The notes beneath the pieces are model-generated. The model ran no database searches, was not told the DNA's origin, and saw nothing but the letters and a program-made list of their open reading frames with translations. The translations under genes were made by a program, and so were the position numbers. 48,002 bases of DNA from SHZI01 sp038214295 (GTDB lineage Bacteria > Pseudomonadota > Gammaproteobacteria > Steroidobacterales > GCA-2729495), in assembly GCA_038214295.1 (NCBI GenBank), contig JBBQSA010000026.1, forward strand, positions 1-48,002, written 5' to 3'. Each line of letters opens with the position of its first letter. The first letter of the stretch is position 1. This document shows positions 6,922 through 14,736 of this stretch, piece by piece.

Positions 6922-7538
6922 AACCAGCGGGTGCGCAGCCGCTCGAACACCAGGTCCGGATAGGCGCGGCTGCCGACGCTGCCGTTGTAGCGTGCGAGCG
7001 CCCGTGACCAGTTGCCGTTCTCCTTATCGTAGTAATACCGCAGGATCGTGCAGCCCATGCGCACGTTGTCGCGGACGTCGAGCAGGGCGTGGCCTGGCAT
7101 CCCGAGCTCTGCCAGCCAGAAACGCATGACCTGCATCAATCCCTGGGCGTTCGCCCGCGAAACAGCGTAAGGCTGGAAGCCGCTTTCCACGTCAATCACC
7201 GCGAGGATCATTTCCGGTGGCAGCGCCACGCGGCTGGCCTCCCGGTGGACGGTGGTCAGGATCTCGAGACGTTCCGCGGGATCTGGGACCTTGTGGGCCA
7301 GACGGCCCGCCATATCGGTGAGCCAGACCTCCGCCTCGAAGCGGTCCTCGAAATTCGAGGGTTCCTCAAGCGCCGCCTTCAGCTTCTCCCGCAGCGCCGG
7401 GTCCGGCCCGGAGACGGCTGCGGCTGCCATGCCGGATGCCAGCGCCGCAGCGCCGCCCAGCAGGCCAGCAGCCAGCCACCGCCGGCGGCTAGCCCTGGCG
7501 GGGCAGGTCGCGGCGCGCTCGCAGGAAATCCACGACAT
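6912..7538 (-). CDS. Lytic transglycosylase (SLT domain), exported
   Basis: Lytic transglycosylases cleave the glycan strands of peptidoglycan in the periplasm, forming 1,6-anhydromuramyl ends. The 208-residue product has the SLT core: AVIDVESGFQPYAVS with catalytic E118, ANAQGLMQVM, and SRALARYNGS. The N-terminus has SRRRWLAAGLLGGAAALASG (from residue 17), which resembles a twin-arginine signal. The only canonical start that includes it is the ATG at 7538, which lies 50 bases inside the end of proS. No GTG or TTG occurs between there and the signal. Coupling to proS is therefore likely. Confidence 0.85.
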   Translation of the reverse strand: MSWISCERAATCPARASRRRWLAAGLLGGAAALASGMAAAAVSGPDPALREKLKAALEEPSNFEDRFEAEVWLTDMAGRLAHKVPDPAERLEILTTVHREASRVALPPEMILAVIDVESGFQPYAVSRANAQGLMQVMRFWLAELGMPGHALLDVRDNVRMGCTILRYYYDKENGNWSRALARYNGSVGSRAYPDLVFERLRTRWFRQ

Positions 7539-9210
7539 CGGCGAAAACCACCTTTTCCTCATTTCCGCTCTGCCGGTGACGGTACTCCGCTTTGCCATCC
7601 TTGACACCCCGTTCGCCGACGACGATCCGGTGCGGGATGCCAACCAGGTCCGCATCGGCAAACTTGACGCCGGGCCGGGCGTCCCTGTCGTCGAAGAGCA
7701 CCTCGAGGCCGGCCTCCTGCAAAGCCTTGTACAGGCCAGCTGCCGCTGCTGTGACGGCCTCGGACTTTTTAGGATTCAGTTCGATCAGGATGACGTGGAA
7801 CGGGCTCATGGGTTCCGGCCAGAGGATGCCGTGCTCGTCGTTGTTCTGCTCGATGGCCGCGCCCACGATCCGGGAGACACCGATGCCGTAGCAGCCCATC
7901 GTCATGACCCGTTCCTTGCCCTCCTGGTCCAGCACCACGGCGTGCATGCTGCGGCTGTACTTGTCGCCCAGCTGGAAAATGTGGCCGACCTCGATACCCC
8001 GCGCCAGGATCAGGGCGCCACCGCCGCCGGGGCTCGGGTCGCCGTTCTCCACGTTGCGCAGGTCGGCAGCAACAGGCAAGGGCAGGTCGCGCTCCCAGTT
8101 GACGCCGGCCAGATGGGTATCCGCCGCGTTCGCACCGCAGACGAAGTCCGCGAGCGCCAGCGCGCTGTGGTCCGCCACCAGTGGCAGAGCCAGTTTCAAC
8201 GGACCGAGGGCACCGACGGGAGCGCCGGTGACTGCCAGCACGCGCTCGGCCGCCGCGAGCTTCAGCGGCCGGGCCACGCCCGGCGCGCGCTCGGCCTTGA
8301 GGGGATTGAGTTCGTGGTCCCCCCGGAGGAGCAGGGCCACGAGTCCACCGTCCGAGCCCTCCACCACCAGCGTCTTGAGGCAATGGGCCGGATCCACCTT
8401 GAGAAAGGCAGCGACCTCGTCGATGGAGCGCACGCCGGGCGTCGCAACCGGGGTCAGCGGCTGCCCGGGCGCAGGTCGCGAGCCGGCGGGCGGCATGGCC
8501 GGTGCCATCTCCACGTTGGCAGCGAAGCTGTCGCCCTCGCACCAGGCGATCCGGTCCTCGCCCGAGTCCGCCAGCACGTGGAACTCCTGGGACCGGGACC
8601 CGCCAATCTCGCCGCCGTGGGCATCCACCTTGCGAAAGCGCAGGCCGAGGCGTGTGAAGATCCGGGAGTAGGCCTCCGCCATGGCGTCGTAGGTGGTTTC
8701 CAGCGAGGCCTGGTCCAGGTGAAAGGAGTAGGCGTCCTTCATCACGAACTCCCGTGCCCGCATCACGCCGAAGCGGGGCCGGATCTCGTCGCGAAACTTG
8801 GTGTTGATCTGGTAATAGTTCACCGGCAGCTGGCGATAGCTGCGCAGTTCCCGCCTGGCGACCTCCGTGACCACCTCTTCGGCAGTTGGCGCAAAGCAGT
8901 AGTCCCGCTCATGGCGGTCGCGGATGCGGAGGAGGAGATCCCCGTAGAGATCCCAGCGCCCCGTCTCCTGCCAGAGTTCCGCGGGCTGCACGGCGGGCAT
9001 CAGGATTTCCAGCGCCCCGGCCCGGTCCATCTCCTCGCGCACGATCCGTTCCACCTTGCGGAGCACACGCAGGCCCAGCGGCATCCATGTGAACAGCCCG
9101 GAGGAGAGGCGCCGGATCAGCCCGGCCCGCAGCATCAACTGGTGGCTCCGGATCTCCGCGTCCGCGGGGACTTCCTTGAGCGTCGTGAGTGGCAACTGGC
9201 TGAGGCGCAT
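7489..9210 (-). CDS. proS: Prolyl-tRNA synthetase
   Basis: ProS charges tRNA-Pro with proline. The 573-residue product is the bacterial class II form with an editing insertion. It starts MRLSQLPLTTLKEVPADAE. Motif 2 lies around FRDEIRPRFGVMRAREFVMKDAYSF. The INS editing domain spans roughly residues 225-385 and includes the segment DPAHCLKTLVV. Motif 3 is GCYGIGVSRIVGA, and the anticodon-binding domain ends the chain. The ATG at 9210 matches the family N-terminus; an in-frame open extension upstream has no family character. A TAGAAT -10 lies 41 bases upstream. The transglycosylase gene begins inside its 3' end. Confidence 0.97.
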   Translation of the reverse strand: MRLSQLPLTTLKEVPADAEIRSHQLMLRAGLIRRLSSGLFTWMPLGLRVLRKVERIVREEMDRAGALEILMPAVQPAELWQETGRWDLYGDLLLRIRDRHERDYCFAPTAEEVVTEVARRELRSYRQLPVNYYQINTKFRDEIRPRFGVMRAREFVMKDAYSFHLDQASLETTYDAMAEAYSRIFTRLGLRFRKVDAHGGEIGGSRSQEFHVLADSGEDRIAWCEGDSFAANVEMAPAMPPAGSRPAPGQPLTPVATPGVRSIDEVAAFLKVDPAHCLKTLVVEGSDGGLVALLLRGDHELNPLKAERAPGVARPLKLAAAERVLAVTGAPVGALGPLKLALPLVADHSALALADFVCGANAADTHLAGVNWERDLPLPVAADLRNVENGDPSPGGGGALILARGIEVGHIFQLGDKYSRSMHAVVLDQEGKERVMTMGCYGIGVSRIVGAAIEQNNDEHGILWPEPMSPFHVILIELNPKKSEAVTAAAAGLYKALQEAGLEVLFDDRDARPGVKFADADLVGIPHRIVVGERGVKDGKAEYRHRQSGNEEKVVFADVVDFLRARRDLPRQG

Positions 9211-9251
9211 GGTGGGAGGGTCTCTGGCAGCGCGGAATACGTTCGCGCGGC

Positions 9252-9257
9252 ATTCTA
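9252..9257 (-). promoter_or_regulatory. Candidate -10 element for proS (TAGAAT followed by GCCGCG)
   Basis: On the minus strand TAGAAT occupies 9257-9252 and is followed by GCCGCGCG. The expected start point is near 9245, giving a leader of about 35 bases to the proS ATG. No recognisable -35 is present at 16-18 bases. Confidence 0.45.
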
Positions 9258-9273
9258 GCCCCCGGGGCCAGCC

Positions 9274-9302
9274 TTGTCCCCGCCGGCGCTCGGCTGTATA
9301 TG
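9274..9302 (+). promoter_or_regulatory. Sigma70-type promoter for pssA
   Basis: TTGTCC (9274-9279), a 17-base spacer and TATATG (9297-9302). Transcription would begin near 9309, so pssA must start at or after 9322. The element is divergent from and close to the proS -10. Confidence 0.5.
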
Positions 9303-9366
9303 CACCGTCCACCGTGGCACTATGTTTTTTGAAAGCGTGGAGTGTCGCCCCAGCGTGGAAAATGCA

Positions 9367-10209
9367 ATGCCCGAGCCGAGCGACAGCCAAGCAGCCCCGC
9401 GGCGGCGGGCGATATACCTGCTGCCCAACCTGCTGACCACCGGCACCCTGTTCGCCGGCTTCTACGGCATCGTCGCTTCCATCGACGGCAATTACCGGCC
9501 GGCCTGCATCGCCGTGTTCGTCGCGGCGCTGCTCGATGGACTGGACGGGCGTCTCGCCCGGCTCACCCACACCGAGTCCGAGTTTGGCAAGCAGTACGAC
9601 AGCCTGGCCGACATGGCGGCATTCGGCATGGCGCCTGCGATCATCGTCTATCTCTGGGGCTTGCGGGCGCTTGCCGAGTACGGCTGGGCCTGGGGCAAGC
9701 TCGGCTGGCTCGCGGCCTTCCTCTACGCGGTCGCGGCTGCGCTCCGGCTGGCGCGCTTCAATGTGGCCTCAAAGACTGCCGACCGGCGTTTCTTCGAGGG
9801 CCTGCCCAGTCCGTCCGCGGCAGGTCTCGTGGCGAGCATGGTCTGGTTCGCGACCGAGCAGGGCCTGGATGGCCTGGCCGCCCTTGCGGCAAGCACCGTG
9901 ATCACGGTGGCGGCGGGTGCGCTGATGGTCTCGCCCTTTGCCTACTACAGCTTCAAGGAGCTCGGCCCCCGGGGGCGGATCTCCTTTACCTACGTGTTCG
10001 TGATACCGCTGATCTTCGTGCTGATTGCACTGGATCCGCCGAGCGTGTGTTTCATCATCGCGTCGGTCTACGCCCTCTCGGGAATCATCATGGCGATCTG
10101 GCGTCGGCAGCGCCGTGGGTCGGCGCGCCTGCGCCGTCCCGACCCTTCCCGCGAATCTGGCCCCGAATCTGGCCCCGGACCCCGGCAAGGGCCCGGGCCG
10201 GGGTCCTGA
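9367..10209 (+). CDS. pssA: CDP-diacylglycerol--serine O-phosphatidyltransferase
   Basis: PssA makes phosphatidylserine, the precursor of phosphatidylethanolamine, at the inner membrane. The 280-residue protein has RRRAIYLLPNLLTTGTLFAGFY at the N-terminus. Its CDP-alcohol signature runs D57-G58, D60-G61, A64-R65, G74, D78, D82, and it has about eight hydrophobic helices, as in the Bacillus-type (PssA-2) enzyme. The ATG at 9367 has GTGGAAA just upstream; an in-frame ATG at 9322 is the alternative. The last 25 residues are a Gly/Pro/Ser low-complexity tail, ending GPGPGS, encoded by a tandem repeat and a strong hairpin. Confidence 0.94.
   Translation: MPEPSDSQAAPRRRAIYLLPNLLTTGTLFAGFYGIVASIDGNYRPACIAVFVAALLDGLDGRLARLTHTESEFGKQYDSLADMAAFGMAPAIIVYLWGLRALAEYGWAWGKLGWLAAFLYAVAAALRLARFNVASKTADRRFFEGLPSPSAAGLVASMVWFATEQGLDGLAALAASTVITVAAGALMVSPFAYYSFKELGPRGRISFTYVFVIPLIFVLIALDPPSVCFIIASVYALSGIIMAIWRRQRRGSARLRRPDPSRESGPESGPGPRQGPGPGS
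10152..10175 (+). repeat. Two exact tandem copies of a 12-base unit at the 3' end of pssA
   Basis: CGAATCTGGCCC occurs at 10152-10163 and again at 10164-10175. It encodes the repeated ESGP of the PssA tail and leads directly into the inverted repeat at 10177-10206. Confidence 0.9.
10177..10206 (+). terminator. Strong GC hairpin inside the last codons of pssA
   Basis: GGACCCCGGC (10177-10186) and GCCGGGGTCC (10197-10206) are perfect 10-base complements around a 10-base loop. The pssA TGA follows at once (10207-10209). There is no T-tract. It may act as a processing or stability hairpin, or as a partial terminator between pssA and the udg-rimI genes. Confidence 0.45.
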
Positions 10210-10231
10210 GACACGTCGGCAGGGCATGTCC

Positions 10232-10966
10232 ATGGCGGAATCCGGCTTAAGCGCGCGGCAACTGGCGGCCCTCGATGCACTGGGGATCACGGCCTGGACG
10301 CGCCGCGGGAATCTCGCGGCAACCCCATTGGCGCCGGTACCTCTGGCGGAGCCGTCCCTGGCAGCCGGAGGCGGCGAATCCGGTTCGGAGTGGACTGCCC
10401 TGGAGCAGGAGGCGCTCGCTTGCCGGAAGTGCGTGCTGCACGAGACCCGGTCGCGAGTCGTGTTCGGCGTCGGCGACCGTCGCGCTCGCTGGATGGTAAT
10501 CGGCGAGGCCCCCGGGGCCGATGAGGACCGGCAGGGCGAGCCCTTTGTCGGCCGGGCGGGGCAGCTGCTCAACGAGATGCTGATGGCGGCGGGCCTCGCC
10601 CGGGAGCAGGTCTATATCGCCAACATCCTCAAGTGCAGGCCGCCGGAAAATCGGGATCCAAAGCCAGAAGAATCAGAGCTTTGCAGCGCATACCTGCAAA
10701 GGCAGATCGCCCTCGTGCAGCCGGGCCTCCTGCTGGCGGTCGGGCGCATCGCGGCCCAGAACCTGCTGAAGGACGCTACGCCGATCGGCCGCCTGCGTGG
10801 CCGCGTCCACCGCTATGGCCCGTCGGGCATTCCGCTGGTGGTGACCTATCACCCGGCCTACCTGCTGCGCAGCCCCGGACAGAAGCGCAAGTCCTGGGAA
10901 GATCTTTGCCTTGCGCGGGCCACGGTCCAGCCCCTCCGGCCCGCGCCTGCCCCGGATGAGCGCTGA
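10232..10966 (+). CDS. Uracil-DNA glycosylase, family 4 (iron-sulfur type)
   Basis: This enzyme removes uracil from DNA, the first step of base-excision repair after cytosine deamination. The 244-residue product has the four Fe-S cluster cysteines of family 4: C64 and C67 (ACRKCVLH), then C135 and C151 separated by 15 residues. It has the active-site motif GEAPGADEDRQGEPFVGRAG (residues 91-110) and the TYHPAYLLR motif with the catalytic-region histidine. The first 60 residues are variable, as often seen. The start at 10232 has AGGG seven bases upstream; an ATG six bases earlier is possible. Its stop lies inside the start of rimI. Confidence 0.93.
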   Translation: MAESGLSARQLAALDALGITAWTRRGNLAATPLAPVPLAEPSLAAGGGESGSEWTALEQEALACRKCVLHETRSRVVFGVGDRRARWMVIGEAPGADEDRQGEPFVGRAGQLLNEMLMAAGLAREQVYIANILKCRPPENRDPKPEESELCSAYLQRQIALVQPGLLLAVGRIAAQNLLKDATPIGRLRGRVHRYGPSGIPLVVTYHPAYLLRSPGQKRKSWEDLCLARATVQPLRPAPAPDER

Positions 10967-11432
10967 ACTCAAGGCAACGCCGGCCCGGCTCCGCGACATG
11001 CGGCAGGCCGACGTGACCATGGCGGCCATGATCGAGCAGCGCGCCTACGAGTTTCCCTGGAGCCCGGGTATCTTCCGGGACTGCCTCCTCGCCGGGTACA
11101 CGAGCGTCGTGCTCGAGCACAGCGGCAAGGTGGTCGGTTACGGGATCATGTCGGTGGCGGCCGGCGAAGCGCACCTGCTCAACCTCGCCTTGTCGGAGTC
11201 GGCCCGTGGCATGGGCAACGGCCGGCGGCTGCTTGAGCACCTGATGGAGGTCGCCCGGCAGGCGGGCGCGGAAGGCATGTATCTCGAAGTTAGGCCGTCG
11301 AACACCCGCGCCCTGGAGCTCTACGAGCGCGCGGGGTTCGAGGTTCTCGGCCGCCGGCGTGGCTACTACCGGGCCCGCGGCGGAACCGAAGACGCGGTGG
11401 TGCTGGTCCATCGTTTCCGCCGGCGGCGCTGA
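10956..11432 (+). CDS. rimI: Ribosomal protein S18 N-alpha-acetyltransferase RimI
   Basis: RimI is a GNAT acetyltransferase that acetylates the N-terminal alanine of ribosomal protein S18, whose gene rpsR lies at the far end of this window. The 158-residue product has the RimI landmarks IEQRAYEFPWSPGIFRDCL, VGYGIMSVAAGEAHLLNLAL, the acetyl-CoA loop RGMGNGRRLLEHL, and YLEVRPSNTRALELYERAGFE. It overlaps the 3' end of the glycosylase gene by 11 bases, so the two are coupled. The start at 10956 gives the family length. Confidence 0.95.
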   Translation: MSAELKATPARLRDMRQADVTMAAMIEQRAYEFPWSPGIFRDCLLAGYTSVVLEHSGKVVGYGIMSVAAGEAHLLNLALSESARGMGNGRRLLEHLMEVARQAGAEGMYLEVRPSNTRALELYERAGFEVLGRRRGYYRARGGTEDAVVLVHRFRRRR

Positions 11433-11438
11433 GTCACG

Positions 11439-12704
11439 GTGGCCGAACCCTTCTGGCGCAGCCGCCCGGTCCTCGCCTGGGCTTTTTACGACTGGGCGAA
11501 CTCGGCGTTCGCGCTCACGGTGCTCACGGCCTTCGTGCCGGTGATGCTGGCCGGGACCTGGAATGATGGCGCGCCCAGCGCCGTGACGACCTTCCGCCTG
11601 GGGATGGCCAACGGCCTGGCGAGCCTCGTCGTGGTGCTGCTGGCGCCGTTGCTCGGGGCGATGACGGACCAGGCAAGGCGACGGAAGATCTGGCTGGCGC
11701 TGTTCACCCTGCTCGGCGTGATCACCACGATCCTCCTCGCGCCGATCGGCGCGGGTGGCTGGTTGCCCGCCCTGGCGTGCTTCGTGCTGGCCTCGGTCGG
11801 CTTCTTCGCCGCCAACAGTCTCTACGACGCCATGCTGATCGATGTGGCCGAGCCGGCAGCCTTCGACCGGGTCTCGGCACTCGGCTATGGCCTCGGGTAC
11901 CTCGGGGGCGCGCTGCTGTTCACGGTCAGCGTCGTCCTCATCGCGTCGCCCGCGACCTTCGGGCTTGCAGACCAGACGGCGGCCATCCAGCTCAGCTTCC
12001 TGCTCGTCGGCATCTGGTGGGCAGTATTTTCCATCCCGCTGCTGCTCTGGGTGAGGGAGAAGCGCGGCGGCATGCCGCCGGTAACCGGCGCGTTCGGCGC
12101 CGGGTTGCGCCAGCTCCGGGTCACGGTGCGGTCCCTGGGCGCCGATACCAACCTGCTGTGGTTTCTCGCGGCCTACTGGCTGTACATCGACGGCGTGTAC
12201 ACGATCATCAAGATGGCGGTGGACTACGGGCTCTCCCGCGGACTCTCGACCACCGACGTGACGGGCGCGATCCTGCTCACCAACTTCCTCGGGTTTCCCG
12301 CCGCCATCGCTTTTGGCTCCCTCGGTCATCGCCTCGGGCCGAAGCGGGCCATTGTGCTCGCGCTGGCCGTGTACATTGTCGCGACCCTGCTGTCGGTATT
12401 CCTGACCACCGCGCCGGAGTTCTACGCGCTGGCGGCGACGATCGGCCTCGTGCAGGGGGGTGTTCAGTCCCTCAGCCGTTCCCTCTACGCGCGGCTGATA
12501 CCGCCGGGCCGGAGCGGCGAGTATTTCGGCTTCTTCAACATGCTTGGCAAGTTCTCGTCGATCCTGGGACCGGTGCTGGCCGGCACGGCCGCGCTACTCA
12601 CCGGCAGCCAGCGTGCGGGGATCCTCTCGCTGCTGGTGCTGTTCGTCGCCGGCCTGCTGCTGCTTAGCCGGGTGCAGGTGCCGGCGGTATCCGCACGGCC
12701 CTGA
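11439..12704 (+). CDS. MFS transporter, UMF1 / Atg22-like family
   Basis: This is a 421-residue membrane protein with about twelve transmembrane helices. The N-terminal phrase VLAWAFYDWANSAFALTVLTAFVP is the hallmark of the UMF1 (unknown major facilitator) family related to yeast Atg22. MTDQARRRKIWL in the first cytoplasmic loop and GLVQGGVQSLSRSLYARLIP near the C-terminus also fit. The substrate is unknown; amino-acid efflux is suggested only by the distant yeast relative. The start is GTG at 11439, six bases after rimI. Its last 41 bases overlap the 3' end of the transglutaminase gene on the other strand. Confidence 0.88.
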   Translation: MAEPFWRSRPVLAWAFYDWANSAFALTVLTAFVPVMLAGTWNDGAPSAVTTFRLGMANGLASLVVVLLAPLLGAMTDQARRRKIWLALFTLLGVITTILLAPIGAGGWLPALACFVLASVGFFAANSLYDAMLIDVAEPAAFDRVSALGYGLGYLGGALLFTVSVVLIASPATFGLADQTAAIQLSFLLVGIWWAVFSIPLLLWVREKRGGMPPVTGAFGAGLRQLRVTVRSLGADTNLLWFLAAYWLYIDGVYTIIKMAVDYGLSRGLSTTDVTGAILLTNFLGFPAAIAFGSLGHRLGPKRAIVLALAVYIVATLLSVFLTTAPEFYALAATIGLVQGGVQSLSRSLYARLIPPGRSGEYFGFFNMLGKFSSILGPVLAGTAALLTGSQRAGILSLLVLFVAGLLLLSRVQVPAVSARP

Positions 12705-14736
12705 CCCGGCGGGCGAAGCGGTGCGCGTCCGCGGCCGTGGCAGGGCCGTCGTAGCGCAGTTCCAGGTATTGGGCCGCGAGGGCCTCGATCAACTCGCCCA
12801 CGTCGGGGCGCAGGGCCGCCACGGCGGCGGCGTACTCGGCGGGTCCCTCGACCGGGGTCCGGGCCCGGACTCGCCGGGCGAGGAGGCGGCAGAGACGCTG
12901 CCAGGCTTCCTCGACCGGATCGGGGCGGCCCCGGGTGCCGCGCAGACCGAACAGGGTGAACAGTAGAAGCACTGCGCTTACCGTGACCGCGCAGACGAGC
13001 GCGACATCACGCAGTGACGGTGAGCGGATGCCGAGCCCCTCGAGCAGCGCGGACTGCTGGTCCGGGCCGAAGGCAAGCACCCAGCGGTCCCACGTCGCGT
13101 TGACCGCATCCCAGCTCAAGGCAAGCCTCCCGAGCCACGCCGCCTTGCCGAGTATTGGCAGTGTGTCGCCGTTCCACCCGGGAAGCGCCGCGTCGAGTCC
13201 ACTGGCAATGCGTTCCGGGGCCACTGCCGCCGTAGGGTCGTAACGCACCCAGCGCCCGTCCAGCCACACCTCGGTCCAGGCGTGTGCGTCGGACTGGCGG
13301 ACGATCCAGTAGTCAGCGACCGGGTTCCGTTCCCCGCCCTGGTAGCCAGTGACCACGCGGGCGGGCAGGCCAGCCGCGCGGGCCAGCACCGCGAAAGCCG
13401 ACGCGTAGTGCTCGCAGAATCCAGCGCGCGTGCGAAACAGGAAATCGTCCACGGGCTGCTCGCCGAGGGCCGGCGGCTGCAGTGTGTAGAAGAATTCCTG
13501 CTCCCGGAACAGCCGCAGCACGCGCCGCAGATAGTCCGCGTCGGAGGTGGCCGCGGCCCGCATCTCAGCGGCGAGGGCGACGCTGCGCGGGTTCTTGCCC
13601 ATGACCAGGTCCCGGTTGAGCCTGTCCGGTGACCTCGGGTCGCGGAAGCTGCCGGTCGCCACCGACCGGCCGTTCCACGCGATGCGGCGCTCGATCGGCC
13701 GCTTGTTCAGGAGTTCCAGCGTGCCAGCCAGGGCGCCATCCGGCGCATCCCAGGTCAGGGGCGTTTCCAGGGGCAGCAACCAGCGCTGCCGGTTGGGCTC
13801 CAGCGTGATCTCGTAGCTGAACACGCGCTGGTTCCGGTCAGGAGCCGGCGCGTAACCCTGCAGCCGTGGCAGCCGGTCGCGGACGGCGTCCGGCACTGCC
13901 CGCCAGCGGCGGCCGTCGAAGCGCTCCAGCACCGGGCCCCGCCAGTACAGTTCCGCGGGCAGAGGTGCGGGCCCCGTGAAGCGCACGCGAAACGCCACCT
14001 CGTCCGACTGGGCCAGGGAGGTGATGTCGCCCGGGTTCATCTCGTCCGTCAGGCCTGTCCGCCCGTTGCCGCCCGGCGCGGGGAGCGCCCAGAAGGGCCC
14101 CGGCAATCGCGGGAACAACAGAAAGAGTACGAGGGCCAGCGGCAGCGCGTGCAGCAGCAGCCGCCCCGTGAGCTGGAGCGCCCGAACGGGCGGAAGAAGG
14201 CCGGAGGGACGGGCGCTCTGCAGCAGGGCGAGGGTGCCGGCGACCACCCCGGCGGCGAGCTGCGGGACGGAGCCGACCGACTGCTCCCGCAGGAAACTCG
14301 CGAAGAGCACGAACCAGGCAATGAGGATGACGATGCTGCGGTCCCGGGTGGAGTGTGTTTCGAGCAGCTTCAGCGCCAGCATGAGGACCAGCAGCGCCGT
14401 CCCGGCATCCAGCCCGGAGATGCGCCGGTAGGTGAACGCCACCGCAAAGGATCCGGCGAGGGTCAATCCGCCCCGCAGCCAGGTGCCCGGCAGGCGCCAG
14501 CCGGCGAAGGCCGCGCCGAGCCTCCAGGCCAGCGAGGCGGCCAGCCCGGCGATCACCCAGGAGTCTACGAAACCCACGTGCGGAGCCACGGCGATGACGA
14601 CGAGCAGCACCAGCCACAGGAGCTGGCCGGCGCTTGTATGACTGGCCGCCGGGCCCTTCTGCGGAATCCCCGGCGCCTCCCAGTCGTGCTCCGCGTCCCG
14701 GGGAGCGGCCGCTGTGCTGGCAGCATCAGTTGACAT
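12664..14736 (-). CDS. TgpA family transglutaminase-like membrane protein (DUF3488)
   Basis: This 690-residue protein has several transmembrane helices in residues 38-210 and a long periplasmic part with a transglutaminase-like domain, the catalytic triad being C441 (TRAGFCEHYASAF), H485 (SDAHAWTEVW) and D500 (GRWVRYDPT). One more helix (about residues 560-580) precedes a DUF4129-like C-terminus. TgpA of Pseudomonas aeruginosa is an essential protein with transglutaminase activity. The ATG at 14736 lies 11 bases inside the DUF58 gene, so translation is coupled. It forms an operon with MoxR and DUF58 genes, a widespread trio thought to work in envelope protein assembly or modification. Confidence 0.93.
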   Translation of the reverse strand: MSTDAASTAAAPRDAEHDWEAPGIPQKGPAASHTSAGQLLWLVLLVVIAVAPHVGFVDSWVIAGLAASLAWRLGAAFAGWRLPGTWLRGGLTLAGSFAVAFTYRRISGLDAGTALLVLMLALKLLETHSTRDRSIVILIAWFVLFASFLREQSVGSVPQLAAGVVAGTLALLQSARPSGLLPPVRALQLTGRLLLHALPLALVLFLLFPRLPGPFWALPAPGGNGRTGLTDEMNPGDITSLAQSDEVAFRVRFTGPAPLPAELYWRGPVLERFDGRRWRAVPDAVRDRLPRLQGYAPAPDRNQRVFSYEITLEPNRQRWLLPLETPLTWDAPDGALAGTLELLNKRPIERRIAWNGRSVATGSFRDPRSPDRLNRDLVMGKNPRSVALAAEMRAAATSDADYLRRVLRLFREQEFFYTLQPPALGEQPVDDFLFRTRAGFCEHYASAFAVLARAAGLPARVVTGYQGGERNPVADYWIVRQSDAHAWTEVWLDGRWVRYDPTAAVAPERIASGLDAALPGWNGDTLPILGKAAWLGRLALSWDAVNATWDRWVLAFGPDQQSALLEGLGIRSPSLRDVALVCAVTVSAVLLLFTLFGLRGTRGRPDPVEEAWQRLCRLLARRVRARTPVEGPAEYAAAVAALRPDVGELIEALAAQYLELRYDGPATAADAHRFARRVRAVRIPPAPAPG

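Noticed and set aside
7252..9258. A 668-codon open frame on the plus strand opposite proS
   Set aside because: proS is unmistakable on the minus strand. In DNA this G/C-rich the antisense frame of a long gene often stays open; the translation has no family character.
10152..10206. Tandem repeats suggestive of a CRISPR or VNTR
   Set aside because: There are only two adjacent 12-base copies without spacers, inside the pssA coding end.
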